Origin: Catenuloplanes niger
GTDB lineage: Bacteria > Actinomycetota > Actinomycetes > Mycobacteriales > Micromonosporaceae
Length of the DNA stretch: 64,000 nt
Assembly: GCF_031458255.1 (NCBI RefSeq)
Contig: NZ_JAVDYC010000001.1
Span: forward strand, 3,233,001 to 3,297,000
Direction of reading: 5' to 3'
The position numbers and the translations under genes were made by a program. Shown here one piece after another: positions 9,568 through 17,589 of the stretch. Each line of letters opens with the position of its first letter. Position 1 is the first letter of the stretch. The notes below the pieces were generated by a model. It saw only the letters and a list, made by a program, of their open reading frames with translations. It searched no databases and was not told the DNA's origin.

Positions 9568-10518
9568 ATGGCGGCCAGCAGCAAGGGGCCGGCGGTCGTG
9601 GTGGAGGCCGGCGGGTATGAGGTGCGTGTCTCCAACCCGGACCGGGTGTATTTTCCGGTGCTCGGGCTGACCAAGCTGGATCTGGTGCACTACTACCTGG
9701 CGGTCGGTGACGGGATCGTGCGGGCGCTGCGGGAGCGGCCCTGCATGCTGCACCGGTTCCCGGCCGGGCTGGCCGGGGAGAAGGTGCACCAGAAGCGGGT
9801 GCCGCACGGGGCGCCGCCGTGGCTGGAGACGGTGCGGGTGTCGTTCCCGCGGTACAAGCGGCACGCGGACGAGCTGTGCGTGACGAAGACCGCGGACGTG
9901 CTGTGGGCGGTGCAGATGTCGACGGTCGAGTTCCATCCGTGGAACTCGAGGCGGGCGGACACGGAGAAGCCGGACGAGTGGCGCATCGACCTGGACCCGA
10001 TGCCGGACTGCCCGTTCGACCGGGTGCGGCGGGTGGCGGCGGTCGCCCACGAGGTGCTGGACGAGCTGGGCATCACCGGTTATCCGAAGACGTCCGGCGG
10101 GCGAGGGCTGCACGTGTACGTGCGGATCGCGCCGCGCTGGGGGTTCACGGACGTGCGGCGGGCCGCGCTCGCGTTCGCGCGGGAGGTGGAGCGGCGCGCG
10201 CCGGACGACGTGACGACCACCTGGTGGCGGCGGGACCGGGACCCGGCCGCGCTGTTCGTCGACTACAACCAGAACGCGCGGGACCACACGATCGCCAGCG
10301 CGTACTCGGTGCGTGGGGTGCCGGAGGCGACCGTGTCCGCGCCGGTGGACTGGGCGGAGATCCCGGACCTGGATCCGCGTGACTTCACGGTCCGGACCGT
10401 GCCGGAGCGGTTCGCGACCCGCGGCGACCTGCACGCGGACATCGACGACACGGCGTTCTCGCTGGACACGCTGCTGGAGTGGGCGGAGCGGGACGGTCTG
10501 GACGTTCCCGAGGCCTGA
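9568..10518 (+). CDS. Stand-alone LigD-type polymerase/primase domain
   Basis: A 316-residue archaeo-eukaryotic primase-type polymerase (the PolDom of bacterial NHEJ ligase D), which adds nucleotides at double-strand break ends together with Ku. Diagnostic motifs: PDRVYFP near the N terminus, MLHRFPAG, HPWNSR, the metal-binding DLDP (in RIDLDPMP), KTSGGRGLHVYV, and DYNQNARDHTIASAYSVR in the catalytic core. The length equals a single PolDom: ligase and nuclease domains are absent, so these activities must come from separate genes, as in many actinomycetes. No ku or ligase gene is in the window. Confidence 0.93.
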   Translation: MAASSKGPAVVVEAGGYEVRVSNPDRVYFPVLGLTKLDLVHYYLAVGDGIVRALRERPCMLHRFPAGLAGEKVHQKRVPHGAPPWLETVRVSFPRYKRHADELCVTKTADVLWAVQMSTVEFHPWNSRRADTEKPDEWRIDLDPMPDCPFDRVRRVAAVAHEVLDELGITGYPKTSGGRGLHVYVRIAPRWGFTDVRRAALAFAREVERRAPDDVTTTWWRRDRDPAALFVDYNQNARDHTIASAYSVRGVPEATVSAPVDWAEIPDLDPRDFTVRTVPERFATRGDLHADIDDTAFSLDTLLEWAERDGLDVPEA

Positions 10519-10530
10519 TCGTCTTCGCGA

Positions 10531-10563
10531 AGGGCCCGGCCGGATGACACCCGGCCGGGCCCT
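10531..10563 (+). terminator. Strong hairpin terminator after the LigD-polymerase gene
   Basis: A perfect 13-bp stem (AGGGCCCGGCCGG and its complement) around a 7-base loop, 12 bases past the stop codon. No poly-U follows, which is usual for this group. Confidence 0.75.
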
Positions 10564-10621
10564 CCGCATTGGACAATGTCGGCGGCAACCAACGGGGACC
10601 TCTGAACGACGGAGTTGAATC

Positions 10622-12007
10622 TTGCGAACCCTGAGACACCTGCTGACCGGCCTCACCGCGGCGCTGACCGTCACCGCCGGCGTGCTCGTCGCCCCGGCGG
10701 CGGCCGGTGCCCGGCACACGCCGCTGGACGACTTCCTTCGGCGTACCCTCGACGGCTTGGCTTTCGAGGAGGTTCTGGACACGGCGCCGCCGACCACCGC
10801 GGCGGCGCGGGCCGCGGTGGTGACGACGGACAAGGAGCTGGCGACGGTACGGCGTGCGCCCGTCTTCGCGCCGATCGTGCAGCAGCCGCAGATCGACGCG
10901 ACCGTGCTGGAGCTGGACGCGGCCGGCCGGATCACCGGGTCCGCGACCGTGCTGATGAGCCCGCAGTACCCGGACGGCGTGGTCGTGGACGTGGACCGGA
11001 ACCTGCACACCACGGACGTACGGTGGCGGGAGTGGGACGACGCGGGCTGGTACGCGAACGAGGCGCGCGGCACGGTCGACATCGTGCCCGGCCGGGAGGA
11101 CGCGTCGCTGGACTTCATGTCGCCGTACCCGGCGTCGGTGCTGAAGCTGATGGTCGCGTTCGGCGTGTTGCGCCTGGTCGACCGGGGTGCCGCCGGGCTG
11201 GACGACACCTACCGGTACCGGCCCACCGAGCCGAGCACGCTGTGCGGCCCGGACTTCGACGACACGCTGCGTGGTTTTCTCGACCGCATGATCACGTTGT
11301 CGTCGAACGAGGCCGCGTGCGCGCTGATCAAGTTCCTCTGGGACCACGACGCGGTCGACGCGCTGAACCAGACGTTCCAGGACCTGGGCCTGGAGACGCT
11401 GCGGCTGCGCAACACGCGCCCGTCGAACGGCGGCCGGTGGACCAACGAGGTCACCATGACGTCGCTGGACACCGCGAAGCTGCTGGCGATCGTGAACGGC
11501 GGCCCGGGCACGCTGTGGACCGCGCCGAACGGCCACCGCGTCACGAAGAACGAGCTGAGCCGCGCGTCCCGCGAGTTCTTCCTGTCCACGCTGCGTCAGC
11601 AGGGCTACAACTGGATGCTGTCCACGCCGAACTTCTGCGGCCGTGACTACCCGGCGGCCGGCATCCCGCACCGGGTGGCGCCGCGGTGGATCGCCGCGGA
11701 CGGCACCGTGACGCTCGGGACGGACGCGTTCGGCGAGGACGTGCGGCCGTGCAACCGGGCAGCCGAGGTGTCGTTCGCGCACAAGACCGGCTGGGTGCCG
11801 AACAGCGGCGCCGACTCCGGCATCGTGCACTCGCTGCCCGGCGAGGACGGCCGCCACTACATCATCTCGGTCTTCTCCAACCTCGGTGACCAGTACGTCG
11901 ACCCGCACCGCCCGCCGACGCCGGCGGGTACTGTCCCGGTCCAGTACACCGAGAAGTTCGCCCAGCTCGGCGCCATCATCGACCGCTACGAGTCCCGCCG
12001 CCGCTGA
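10622..12007 (+). CDS. Secreted serine hydrolase, class A beta-lactamase/PBP-like
   Basis: A 461-residue exported protein with the three active-site motifs of the penicilloyl-serine transferase fold, in order: SVLK (SxxK, in SPYPASVLKLMV, about residue 165), SSNEA (SxN, about 222) and KTGW (KTG, about 386). Residues 1-28 are a signal peptide ending APAAAGA. The TTG start at 10622 has GGAG seven bases upstream. It is longer than the ~290-residue class A enzymes, with about 150 residues before SxxK, so a wall peptidase/esterase or an atypical beta-lactamase is as likely as a resistance enzyme. It stands alone between two hairpins. Confidence 0.85.
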   Translation: MRTLRHLLTGLTAALTVTAGVLVAPAAAGARHTPLDDFLRRTLDGLAFEEVLDTAPPTTAAARAAVVTTDKELATVRRAPVFAPIVQQPQIDATVLELDAAGRITGSATVLMSPQYPDGVVVDVDRNLHTTDVRWREWDDAGWYANEARGTVDIVPGREDASLDFMSPYPASVLKLMVAFGVLRLVDRGAAGLDDTYRYRPTEPSTLCGPDFDDTLRGFLDRMITLSSNEAACALIKFLWDHDAVDALNQTFQDLGLETLRLRNTRPSNGGRWTNEVTMTSLDTAKLLAIVNGGPGTLWTAPNGHRVTKNELSRASREFFLSTLRQQGYNWMLSTPNFCGRDYPAAGIPHRVAPRWIAADGTVTLGTDAFGEDVRPCNRAAEVSFAHKTGWVPNSGADSGIVHSLPGEDGRHYIISVFSNLGDQYVDPHRPPTPAGTVPVQYTEKFAQLGAIIDRYESRRR

Positions 12008-12015
12008 CCGCACGC

Positions 12016-12046
12016 GAAAGGGCCCGGCCGTGGCCGGGCCCTTTTC
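12016..12046. terminator. Bidirectional terminator between convergent genes
   Basis: A GC stem built on AAAGGGCCCGGCC and its complement has a small loop and A/T runs on both flanks (GAAA before, TTTTC after). It starts 9 bases after the hydrolase stop and ends 3 bases before the stop of the opposing CPBP gene, so it can serve both. Confidence 0.8.
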
Positions 12047-12049
12047 GGT

Positions 12050-12952
12050 TCAGAGGTGCGCGGGAGCGGGTGCGGGAGCGGGGGCGGTCCGGGCGGGGGC
12101 CTGGAGGCCGAGGCGGCCGCGGGTGGCGAGGATGAGGATGAGGGCGGCGGTGGTGGAGGCGATCAGCTGGCCCCACATGGTGTCGGCGGATTCCAGGGTC
12201 GGGAAGACCTCGGGCCAGATCAGTGAGTAGGTGCTGTTGATGCCGGCGTGCAGCAGCATGATCAGCGGGACGCTCTGGCCGGTGCGGTTGAAGACCCAGG
12301 TCATCACCAGGCTCAGCGGGACGCAGCCGGCGACGAAGATGACCGGCAGCCACCACGGCTTGTCCGGGCCGCCCCATTCGGTGAGGAACAGCGGCAGGTG
12401 CCAGGCGCCCCACAGCACGCCCAGGATCGTGGTGCCGAGGACCGGGCCGAAGCGTTCCTGCAGCCGGGGCAGCGCGAAGTCACGCCAGCCGGGCTCCTCG
12501 GCCGCGGCGGTGGTGATGATCTGGCCGATCAGCACCGGGACGTACGCGGCCAGGACGATCAGGCTCGGCATGGTGAGCGTGCCCCAGGTCTTCGGCAGCG
12601 CGAGCGGGGCGAGCAGGATCGCGGCCGGCACGAGCAGCAGCACCGCGAAGAACCAGCGCCACCCGACCCGCCAGTGGGTCAGCCGGTGTGCCCAGTGCCG
12701 CAGCCCGGTCCGGCCCTCGGCGAGCGCGGTGACGATGAACGCGGCACCCAGCGGGCCGAGGTACGCGCCGGGCAGCACGCCGATCAGCTGGCCGCCGACC
12801 AGCCCGCCCGGGATGTGGATGTCCGGCACCAGGCCGAGCCCGCGGTCCGACAGGACGTACGGCATCCAGCAGAGCCAGCTGAGCCCGAACGCGAGCGTGA
12901 AGAAGCTCAGCACCGGGAAGCGCCGGACGAGCGTGCGCAGCGTGTCCACCAT
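12050..12952 (-). CDS. CPBP (CAAX/Abi) family intramembrane glutamic protease
   Basis: A 300-residue polytopic membrane protein with the CPBP/Rce1-like signature: EEPGWRDFALPRLQ (motif 1, EExxxR), then GVLWGAWHLPLF (motif 2) and LLHAGINST (motif 3, HxxxN). About eight hydrophobic segments are seen. Bacterial members cleave membrane-linked substrates or support bacteriocin immunity; the substrate here is unknown. The C terminus is an Ala-Pro repeat (APAPAPAP). The ATG at 12952 follows a short leader after the hairpin of the upstream efflux operon, so it probably has its own promoter. Confidence 0.87.
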   Translation of the reverse strand: MVDTLRTLVRRFPVLSFFTLAFGLSWLCWMPYVLSDRGLGLVPDIHIPGGLVGGQLIGVLPGAYLGPLGAAFIVTALAEGRTGLRHWAHRLTHWRVGWRWFFAVLLLVPAAILLAPLALPKTWGTLTMPSLIVLAAYVPVLIGQIITTAAAEEPGWRDFALPRLQERFGPVLGTTILGVLWGAWHLPLFLTEWGGPDKPWWLPVIFVAGCVPLSLVMTWVFNRTGQSVPLIMLLHAGINSTYSLIWPEVFPTLESADTMWGQLIASTTAALILILATRGRLGLQAPARTAPAPAPAPAHL

Positions 12953-13039
12953 GGTCTCCGATCAGGACGTGCACCGTGTCGCTTACGGGTTCCAGTCCAC
13001 CGGATCGGGCGTCGAAGATCATTGAAGGAGCCTGGTCGA

Positions 13040-13065
13040 CCGGGGTACAGCAGGCTGTACCCCGG
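13040..13065 (-). terminator. Hairpin after the efflux operon
   Basis: A perfect 11-bp stem, CCGGGGTACAG with CTGTACCCCGG around CAGG, lies 16 bases beyond the stop of the lipoprotein gene. It closes the four-gene minus-strand operon and separates it from the CPBP gene. Confidence 0.65.
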
Positions 13066-13081
13066 GTCGGCCGGGCCGGCG

Positions 13082-13663
13082 TCAGGAGACGCTGAACGCC
13101 TTCGTCTCGCACTCGCCGACGAGCACCATCTTGTCCTCCGGCGGCAGGCTCTCGAACGTCACGAAGCCGTCGCTCTCCCAGGCGTCGATGCCGTGCGAGC
13201 GGATGCAGGTGATCCAGTCGCGTAGCTTGTCCGCGTACTCCGGGTCGAGGCGCTTGGCCCGCTGCCAGGGCGCCTCCGGCTCCAGGTTCTCGCAGGCCTT
13301 CTCCGCGGCCCTGTCCTGCTCCTCCGCCTCGGGGTCGGCGGGGACCGCCACGGCGGGCCCGGAATCGGATCCGCCGGTGGCGCCGTCCGGGGCCTCCTTC
13401 GGCCCGCGGCCGCGGCCCCCGTTCTTCTCCAGGCAGTCGAACCACACGTCGTAGAGCCGCTCCTCCTCCGCGTCCGAGGTGTCCGGGCGCAGCAGCGGGC
13501 GTTCCGGCGAGGCGGTGGCGGCAGGGGTGGCGCCGGTGCCGGGGGTCGCCGTGTCGAGCGTGACGACCTGGTCCGTCGTGCCGTCGGCCGGGGGTTCACC
13601 GCCGCAGGCGGCCAGCAGCGCGACGAGCGCGATGCCGGTGAGGCCGGCACGCAGTCGGTTCAT
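13082..13663 (-). CDS. Hypothetical lipoprotein of the efflux operon
   Basis: A 193-residue lipoprotein: MNRLRAGLTGIALVALLAAC is a lipobox signal peptide with the acylated Cys at residue 20. A low-complexity Thr/Pro/Ala stretch follows, then a charged domain with four cysteines (FDCLEKNG, KACENLEPEAPW, WITCIRSHG, VGECETKAF) that could form two disulfides outside the membrane. It begins 13 bases after the permease stop, so it is very likely the last gene of the operon, perhaps an accessory or sensing subunit. I do not recognise the domain. Confidence 0.75.
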   Translation of the reverse strand: MNRLRAGLTGIALVALLAACGGEPPADGTTDQVVTLDTATPGTGATPAATASPERPLLRPDTSDAEEERLYDVWFDCLEKNGGRGRGPKEAPDGATGGSDSGPAVAVPADPEAEEQDRAAEKACENLEPEAPWQRAKRLDPEYADKLRDWITCIRSHGIDAWESDGFVTFESLPPEDKMVLVGECETKAFSVS

Positions 13664-13676
13664 GTCAGGGATCCTT

Positions 13677-14888
13677 TCAGGCGGAGGCGAGCGCGACGGT
13701 CGGCGCGAGCCGGGCCGCGCGGATCGAGGGGTAGACGCCGGCGATCACGCCGACCACGACCGCGCCGCCGAGCGAGCCGGCGACCGCGAGCGCGGGGATC
13801 ACCACCGGCAGGTCGTGGTAGGTCGCGTAGGCGGCGCTGCCGGCGATGCCGAGCGCGGTGCCGGCCGTGCCGCCGAGCGCGGACAGCACCACCGACTCGG
13901 TCAGGAACTGGATGCGGATCTGACCGCGGTTCGCGCCGAGCGCGCGGCGCAGGCCGATCTCGGAGCGGCGTTCCAGCACCGAGATGACCATGGTGTTGGC
14001 CACGCCGATGCCGCCGACCAGCAGCGCGACCGCGGCCAGGCCGACGAAGAGCACGGAGAACGTCTGCTCGGTGGCGCGCTTGGCGAACAGCGCGTCGGAC
14101 GGCAGCGTGACCCGCACCCGGCTCGGTTCGGCCGGGTGCACGGTCGCGGGCAGCACCGCGCGCACCGACTCGATCGCGGCCTCGCGGGCCCGCAGGTAGA
14201 GCACGGTCGGCCGGCCGTCGAAGCCCAGTTCGGCCCGGGCCGCCTCCCAGCCGACCAGCACCGACCGGTCGATCTCCGGGGACAGCGGCGTGGTGGCCAG
14301 GACGCCGACCACCGCGAACCAGCTCTTGTCGATCATGATTTGGGGCGGCGGCGCATGCGACGGTACGGACGGGATGCCGAGCCGGGACGCGGCCACCGAC
14401 CCGAGCACCACCGTGGGGAACTCGCCGCCGGCCCGGTCCAGGAAGTGCCCGGAGTGCAGGCCGGCCTCGAGCGTGCCGAGCAGGTCGGGACGGGCGGCGA
14501 GCACGGACAGGCCGGAGCCGTCGCGCGGGTCGGTGAGGTCGGAGCGGCGTACCACCGCGTGCGTGTTCGCGACCGCGGTCACGCTGGTCACCGGCCCGAT
14601 CCGGCGAACCATCTCGATCGACTCGGCCGGCAGCCCGAAGTCCTGCTCCGGGTTGTCGGCCGCGTTCACCTGCAGCAGGTTCGGGCCGAGCGCGGCCAGT
14701 TCGTCCATCAGCGCGCGCTCGTTCGACTCCGGGATCGCGGTGACCGCGACCATGGTGGCGATGCCGACCGCGATGCCGAGCGCGGACAGGACCGCGCGCA
14801 TGCGGCGGGTGCGCAGCCCGACGGTGCCGAGCGACAGCACGTCGGCGAGCGCGAGCCGGACCGGTTTCACGTCCTTCACGTCGTTCAT
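13677..14888 (-). CDS. MacB-like ABC transporter permease (FtsX domain)
   Basis: A 403-residue permease. Its N-terminal segment [20 protein letters not shown] is transmembrane helix 1, followed by a ~210-residue extracytoplasmic MacB-PCD-like domain. Three C-terminal helices make up the FtsX domain, with the conserved [20 protein letters not shown] coupling segment and [13 protein letters not shown] near the end. Its ATG overlaps the ATPase stop (ATGA), so the two are translationally coupled. It probably exports a substrate or couples ATP hydrolysis to work outside the membrane, with the adaptor and ATPase encoded upstream. Confidence 0.9.
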   Translation of the reverse strand: MNDVKDVKPVRLALADVLSLGTVGLRTRRMRAVLSALGIAVGIATMVAVTAIPESNERALMDELAALGPNLLQVNAADNPEQDFGLPAESIEMVRRIGPVTSVTAVANTHAVVRRSDLTDPRDGSGLSVLAARPDLLGTLEAGLHSGHFLDRAGGEFPTVVLGSVAASRLGIPSVPSHAPPPQIMIDKSWFAVVGVLATTPLSPEIDRSVLVGWEAARAELGFDGRPTVLYLRAREAAIESVRAVLPATVHPAEPSRVRVTLPSDALFAKRATEQTFSVLFVGLAAVALLVGGIGVANTMVISVLERRSEIGLRRALGANRGQIRIQFLTESVVLSALGGTAGTALGIAGSAAYATYHDLPVVIPALAVAGSLGGAVVVGVIAGVYPSIRAARLAPTVALASA

Positions 14889-15598
14889 CGGGCCGGTACC
14901 CGCGCGATCCCCCGGGTGCGGTCGCCGCCGCCGCTGTCGCTGACGATGCGGCCGTCCCGGACCTCGATCCGCCGCGGCAGCCGGGCCGCGATGTCCCGGT
15001 CGTGCGTGATCAGCGCGATCGTCGCGCCCTCCGCGTGCAGCCGGTGGAACAGGTGCAGCACGGCCGTGCCGTTCGCGGTGTCCAGCGCGCCGGTCGGCTC
15101 GTCGGCCAGCAGCAGCGCGGGCTCGTTGACGATCGCGCGGGCGATCGCGACCCGCTGCTTCTCGCCGCCGGAGAGCTGGTGCGGGCGGTGCGTGGTCCGG
15201 TGGCCGAGGCCGACCCGGTCCAGCGCGGCCAGCGCCATCCCGCGCCGCTTCCGCCGGGGCACGCCCGCGTAGAGCAGGCCGGTCGCCACGTTCTCCACCG
15301 CGGTCAGCCCGTCCGTCAGGTGGAACTGCTGGAACACGAACCCGAGCCAGCGGCCGCGCAGCGCGGACAGCCGCCGGTCGGAGAGCGTGGCGACGTCGTG
15401 GCCGGCCAGTTCGACCGTGCCGGACGTCGGGCGGTCCAGCGTGCCCATGATGCTGAGCAGCGTCGACTTGCCGGAGCCGGACGGCCCGACGATCGCGCAC
15501 AGTTCGCCGGCGTCGATGTCCAGCGAGACCCGGTCGAGCGCGGTGACCCCGCCGGGGTAGACCCGGCCGGCGTCGCGGACGGAGAGCACGCGGGTCAT
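14885..15598 (-). CDS. ABC transporter ATP-binding protein (MacB/LolD type)
   Basis: A 237-residue ATPase with Walker [11 protein letters not shown]-loop FVFQQFHL, signature LSGGEKQR, Walker [13 protein letters not shown] and H-loop ITHDRD. The DEPTGALD box and a ~235-residue length are typical of the MacB/LolD/FtsE class that pairs with FtsX-type permeases. It overlaps both neighbours by 4 bases (ATGA), an obligate operon arrangement. Confidence 0.93.
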   Translation of the reverse strand: MTRVLSVRDAGRVYPGGVTALDRVSLDIDAGELCAIVGPSGSGKSTLLSIMGTLDRPTSGTVELAGHDVATLSDRRLSALRGRWLGFVFQQFHLTDGLTAVENVATGLLYAGVPRRKRRGMALAALDRVGLGHRTTHRPHQLSGGEKQRVAIARAIVNEPALLLADEPTGALDTANGTAVLHLFHRLHAEGATIALITHDRDIAARLPRRIEVRDGRIVSDSGGGDRTRGIARVPAR

Positions 15599-16800
15599 GA
15601 CGCCGTCACCACCGCGAGGCCCTCGGTCACGCCGTCGCCGCTGACCTCGACCATGCCGCCGGAGAACATGCCGGTCGCGACCGCGATCAGCCGGCCGTCG
15701 GGGAGCTGGATCGCGTACCCGCCCTCACGCAGCGCGAGCAGCGCGGTGACCGGCACGGCCAGCACGTCCGCCCTGGTCTCGCCCTCGACCCGCACCTCCA
15801 CGGTGCCGCCGTCGAGCCGGCCGGCCGCCTTCGGGTCGCTCATCGTGATCGTGACGCTGACCTGCTGCGCCGTGCCCGGCGGTGCGCCGTCCGGCGTCTG
15901 CGCGACCGTGGCGGTCTCGCCGATCTCGCCGGGCGTCTCGGTGCCGTCCGGCATGCGCAGCGTGACCGTGCCGCCGGGTTTCAGCGCGTCGGCGTCGGTG
16001 ACCGGCGCCTGCACGGTGATCACCTTCGTGGTCTGGGTGACGGACATCAGGTCGCCGGTGGCCGGGTCGCCGACCTGCACGGCGAGCGAGTCGACCCGGA
16101 CCGCGCCGGGCAGCACGGCCAGGTCACCGGCTTCGATCACGCCGTCGGCCGGCAGGCCGACGTCCCGTTGCCATCGCGTGATCGCGGCGCTGAGCGCGGC
16201 GGTCAGCACGCCCTCGCCGTCCCGGACGGTCACCCACGCGGTCCGGGTGACCGGCGTGCCCGGCGGCGGCGTGCCCGACGGCGCCGGGTCCGGGGCCGGG
16301 TCCGGCTCCTCGGTGTACGTCTGCTTGACCTGCTGACCGGCGTCCGGCTGGTCGCCGATCGCGTACCCGAGCGCACCGAGGTTCTTCGCGACCATCGCGA
16401 CGTCACGGCCGGTCATGTTCGTCCCGCTGATCGTGCGGTAGAGCGGCGGCGCGCCGATGAACAGCGGGACCGGCTCGTCGTTGACCTGGTACAGCGACTG
16501 TCCCCGGTCGATCGTCGCTCCGCTCGCCGGCAACCCGGTGATCACGCCCTCCCGGACGGCCCGGACCGCGCGCGGCGTGCCGTAGCCGAGCGTGCCGGTC
16601 AGCGTGCGGTTGGTCGACAGGTCGGTGCGCGCGACCGGCACCGTACCCACGCTGATCGTCTCGGCCGGCTCCTCGGCGGCGGCGTCCACGTCGCGCGTCC
16701 AGACCAGCGCGGTCACGATGATCGCCGGTACGGCCACGGCCACGGCCAGGCCGGCCGCGACGCGACCCCGCCGCCGCCGGCGGTTGTCCTCCTCAGGCAT
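15595..16800 (-). CDS. Periplasmic-adaptor-like efflux protein with peptidoglycan-binding domain
   Basis: A 401-residue membrane-anchored adaptor and the first gene of the operon. One N-terminal membrane helix (about residues 12-33) follows an Arg-rich start. Next come a HlyD/biotinyl-lipoyl-like half ([25 protein letters not shown]), a peptidoglycan-binding-like segment (about 130-235, with [22 protein letters not shown]), and beta-barrel/membrane-proximal regions ([20 protein letters not shown]). This layout is common for Gram-positive MacA-like partners of MacB permeases. It is transcribed away from a two-component system 108 bases upstream, the likely regulator. Confidence 0.88.
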   Translation of the reverse strand: MPEEDNRRRRRGRVAAGLAVAVAVPAIIVTALVWTRDVDAAAEEPAETISVGTVPVARTDLSTNRTLTGTLGYGTPRAVRAVREGVITGLPASGATIDRGQSLYQVNDEPVPLFIGAPPLYRTISGTNMTGRDVAMVAKNLGALGYAIGDQPDAGQQVKQTYTEEPDPAPDPAPSGTPPPGTPVTRTAWVTVRDGEGVLTAALSAAITRWQRDVGLPADGVIEAGDLAVLPGAVRVDSLAVQVGDPATGDLMSVTQTTKVITVQAPVTDADALKPGGTVTLRMPDGTETPGEIGETATVAQTPDGAPPGTAQQVSVTITMSDPKAAGRLDGGTVEVRVEGETRADVLAVPVTALLALREGGYAIQLPDGRLIAVATGMFSGGMVEVSGDGVTEGLAVVTAS

Positions 16801-16895
16801 GGCGACGATGATGCCGAGGCCTTTTCAGGAAGTTGTGAGGATCGCGGCCGGTGTGGGAAATGCCTGCGGGCTGCGGATATCCGCCGCCGTGAACC

Positions 16896-16901
16896 TATAG
16901 T
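16896..16901 (+). promoter_or_regulatory. -10 box for a leaderless response-regulator transcript
   Basis: TATAGT is a near-consensus -10 element and ends 7 bases before the GTG at 16909. No Shine-Dalgarno sequence lies between, so a leaderless mRNA is predicted. The -35 position is poorly conserved. Confidence 0.6.
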
Positions 16902-16908
16902 CGGCGGC

Positions 16909-17589
16909 GTGCCCGCACATGTGCTGATCGCCGAGGACGACCCGAAGCACGCGGAGATCCTGCGGCGCTATCTCGAGTCGGCCGGATACCGCACCACGGT
17001 CACGCACGACGGCCGGACCGCGCTGGACCGGGCCCGCCGGCTCCGCCCGGACCTGCTGCTGCTCGACGTGATGATGCCGGAGCTGGACGGGCTCGACCTG
17101 TGCGCGGTGATCCGGCGTGAGTCGGCCGTGCCGGTGCTGATGCTGACCGCGCGCACCAGCGAGGACGACCTGCTGGCCGGGCTCGACCGGGGCGCGGACG
17201 ACTACCTGACCAAGCCGTACCGGCCGCGTGAGCTGCTCGCCCGGATCCGGACGCTGCTGCGGCGCGCCGACCCCGCCGACCACCGGGACGTGCTGCGGGC
17301 CGGGCCGGTCGCGATCGACCTGACCCGGCGGGAGGTGACGGTGGACGGCCGGGTGGTCGGCTGCACGCCGGACGAGTTCGCGATCCTGGCCACGCTGGTG
17401 GAGCATCCGGAACGCGTCTTCACCCGGGCCCAGCTGCTGGAACGGACGAACGGGTACGGCCGGGACTCCACCGAGCGCACGATCGACACGCACATGTCCA
17501 ACCTCCGGCGCAAGATCGAGCCGAATCCGCGCCGGCCCGCGCTGCTGCTGACCGTCTACGGCGTCGGCTACCGGCTGGCGGGCGCGTGA
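16909..17589 (+). CDS. OmpR-family response regulator
   Basis: A 226-residue two-domain regulator. The receiver (about 4-118) has the acidic pair EDD, phosphoacceptor Asp in LLLLDVMMPELDG, the Thr in MLTART and the Lys in YLTKPYRPRE. The C-terminal winged helix (about 130-226) has TPDEFAILATLVEHPERVFTR and the recognition helix region ERTIDTHMSNLRRKIE. The stop overlaps the start of the kinase gene (GTGA). It is divergent from the efflux operon and likely controls it. Confidence 0.93.
   Translation: MPAHVLIAEDDPKHAEILRRYLESAGYRTTVTHDGRTALDRARRLRPDLLLLDVMMPELDGLDLCAVIRRESAVPVLMLTARTSEDDLLAGLDRGADDYLTKPYRPRELLARIRTLLRRADPADHRDVLRAGPVAIDLTRREVTVDGRVVGCTPDEFAILATLVEHPERVFTRAQLLERTNGYGRDSTERTIDTHMSNLRRKIEPNPRRPALLLTVYGVGYRLAGA

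Noticed and set aside
10622-12007. Calling this gene an antibiotic-resistance beta-lactamase
   Set aside because: The SxxK, SxN and KTG motifs are present, but the length and long N-terminal region differ from class A enzymes, so only the fold is claimed.
13479-15272. Plus-strand open frame of 597 codons
   Set aside because: Antisense of the ABC permease/ATPase genes, which carry all canonical motifs.
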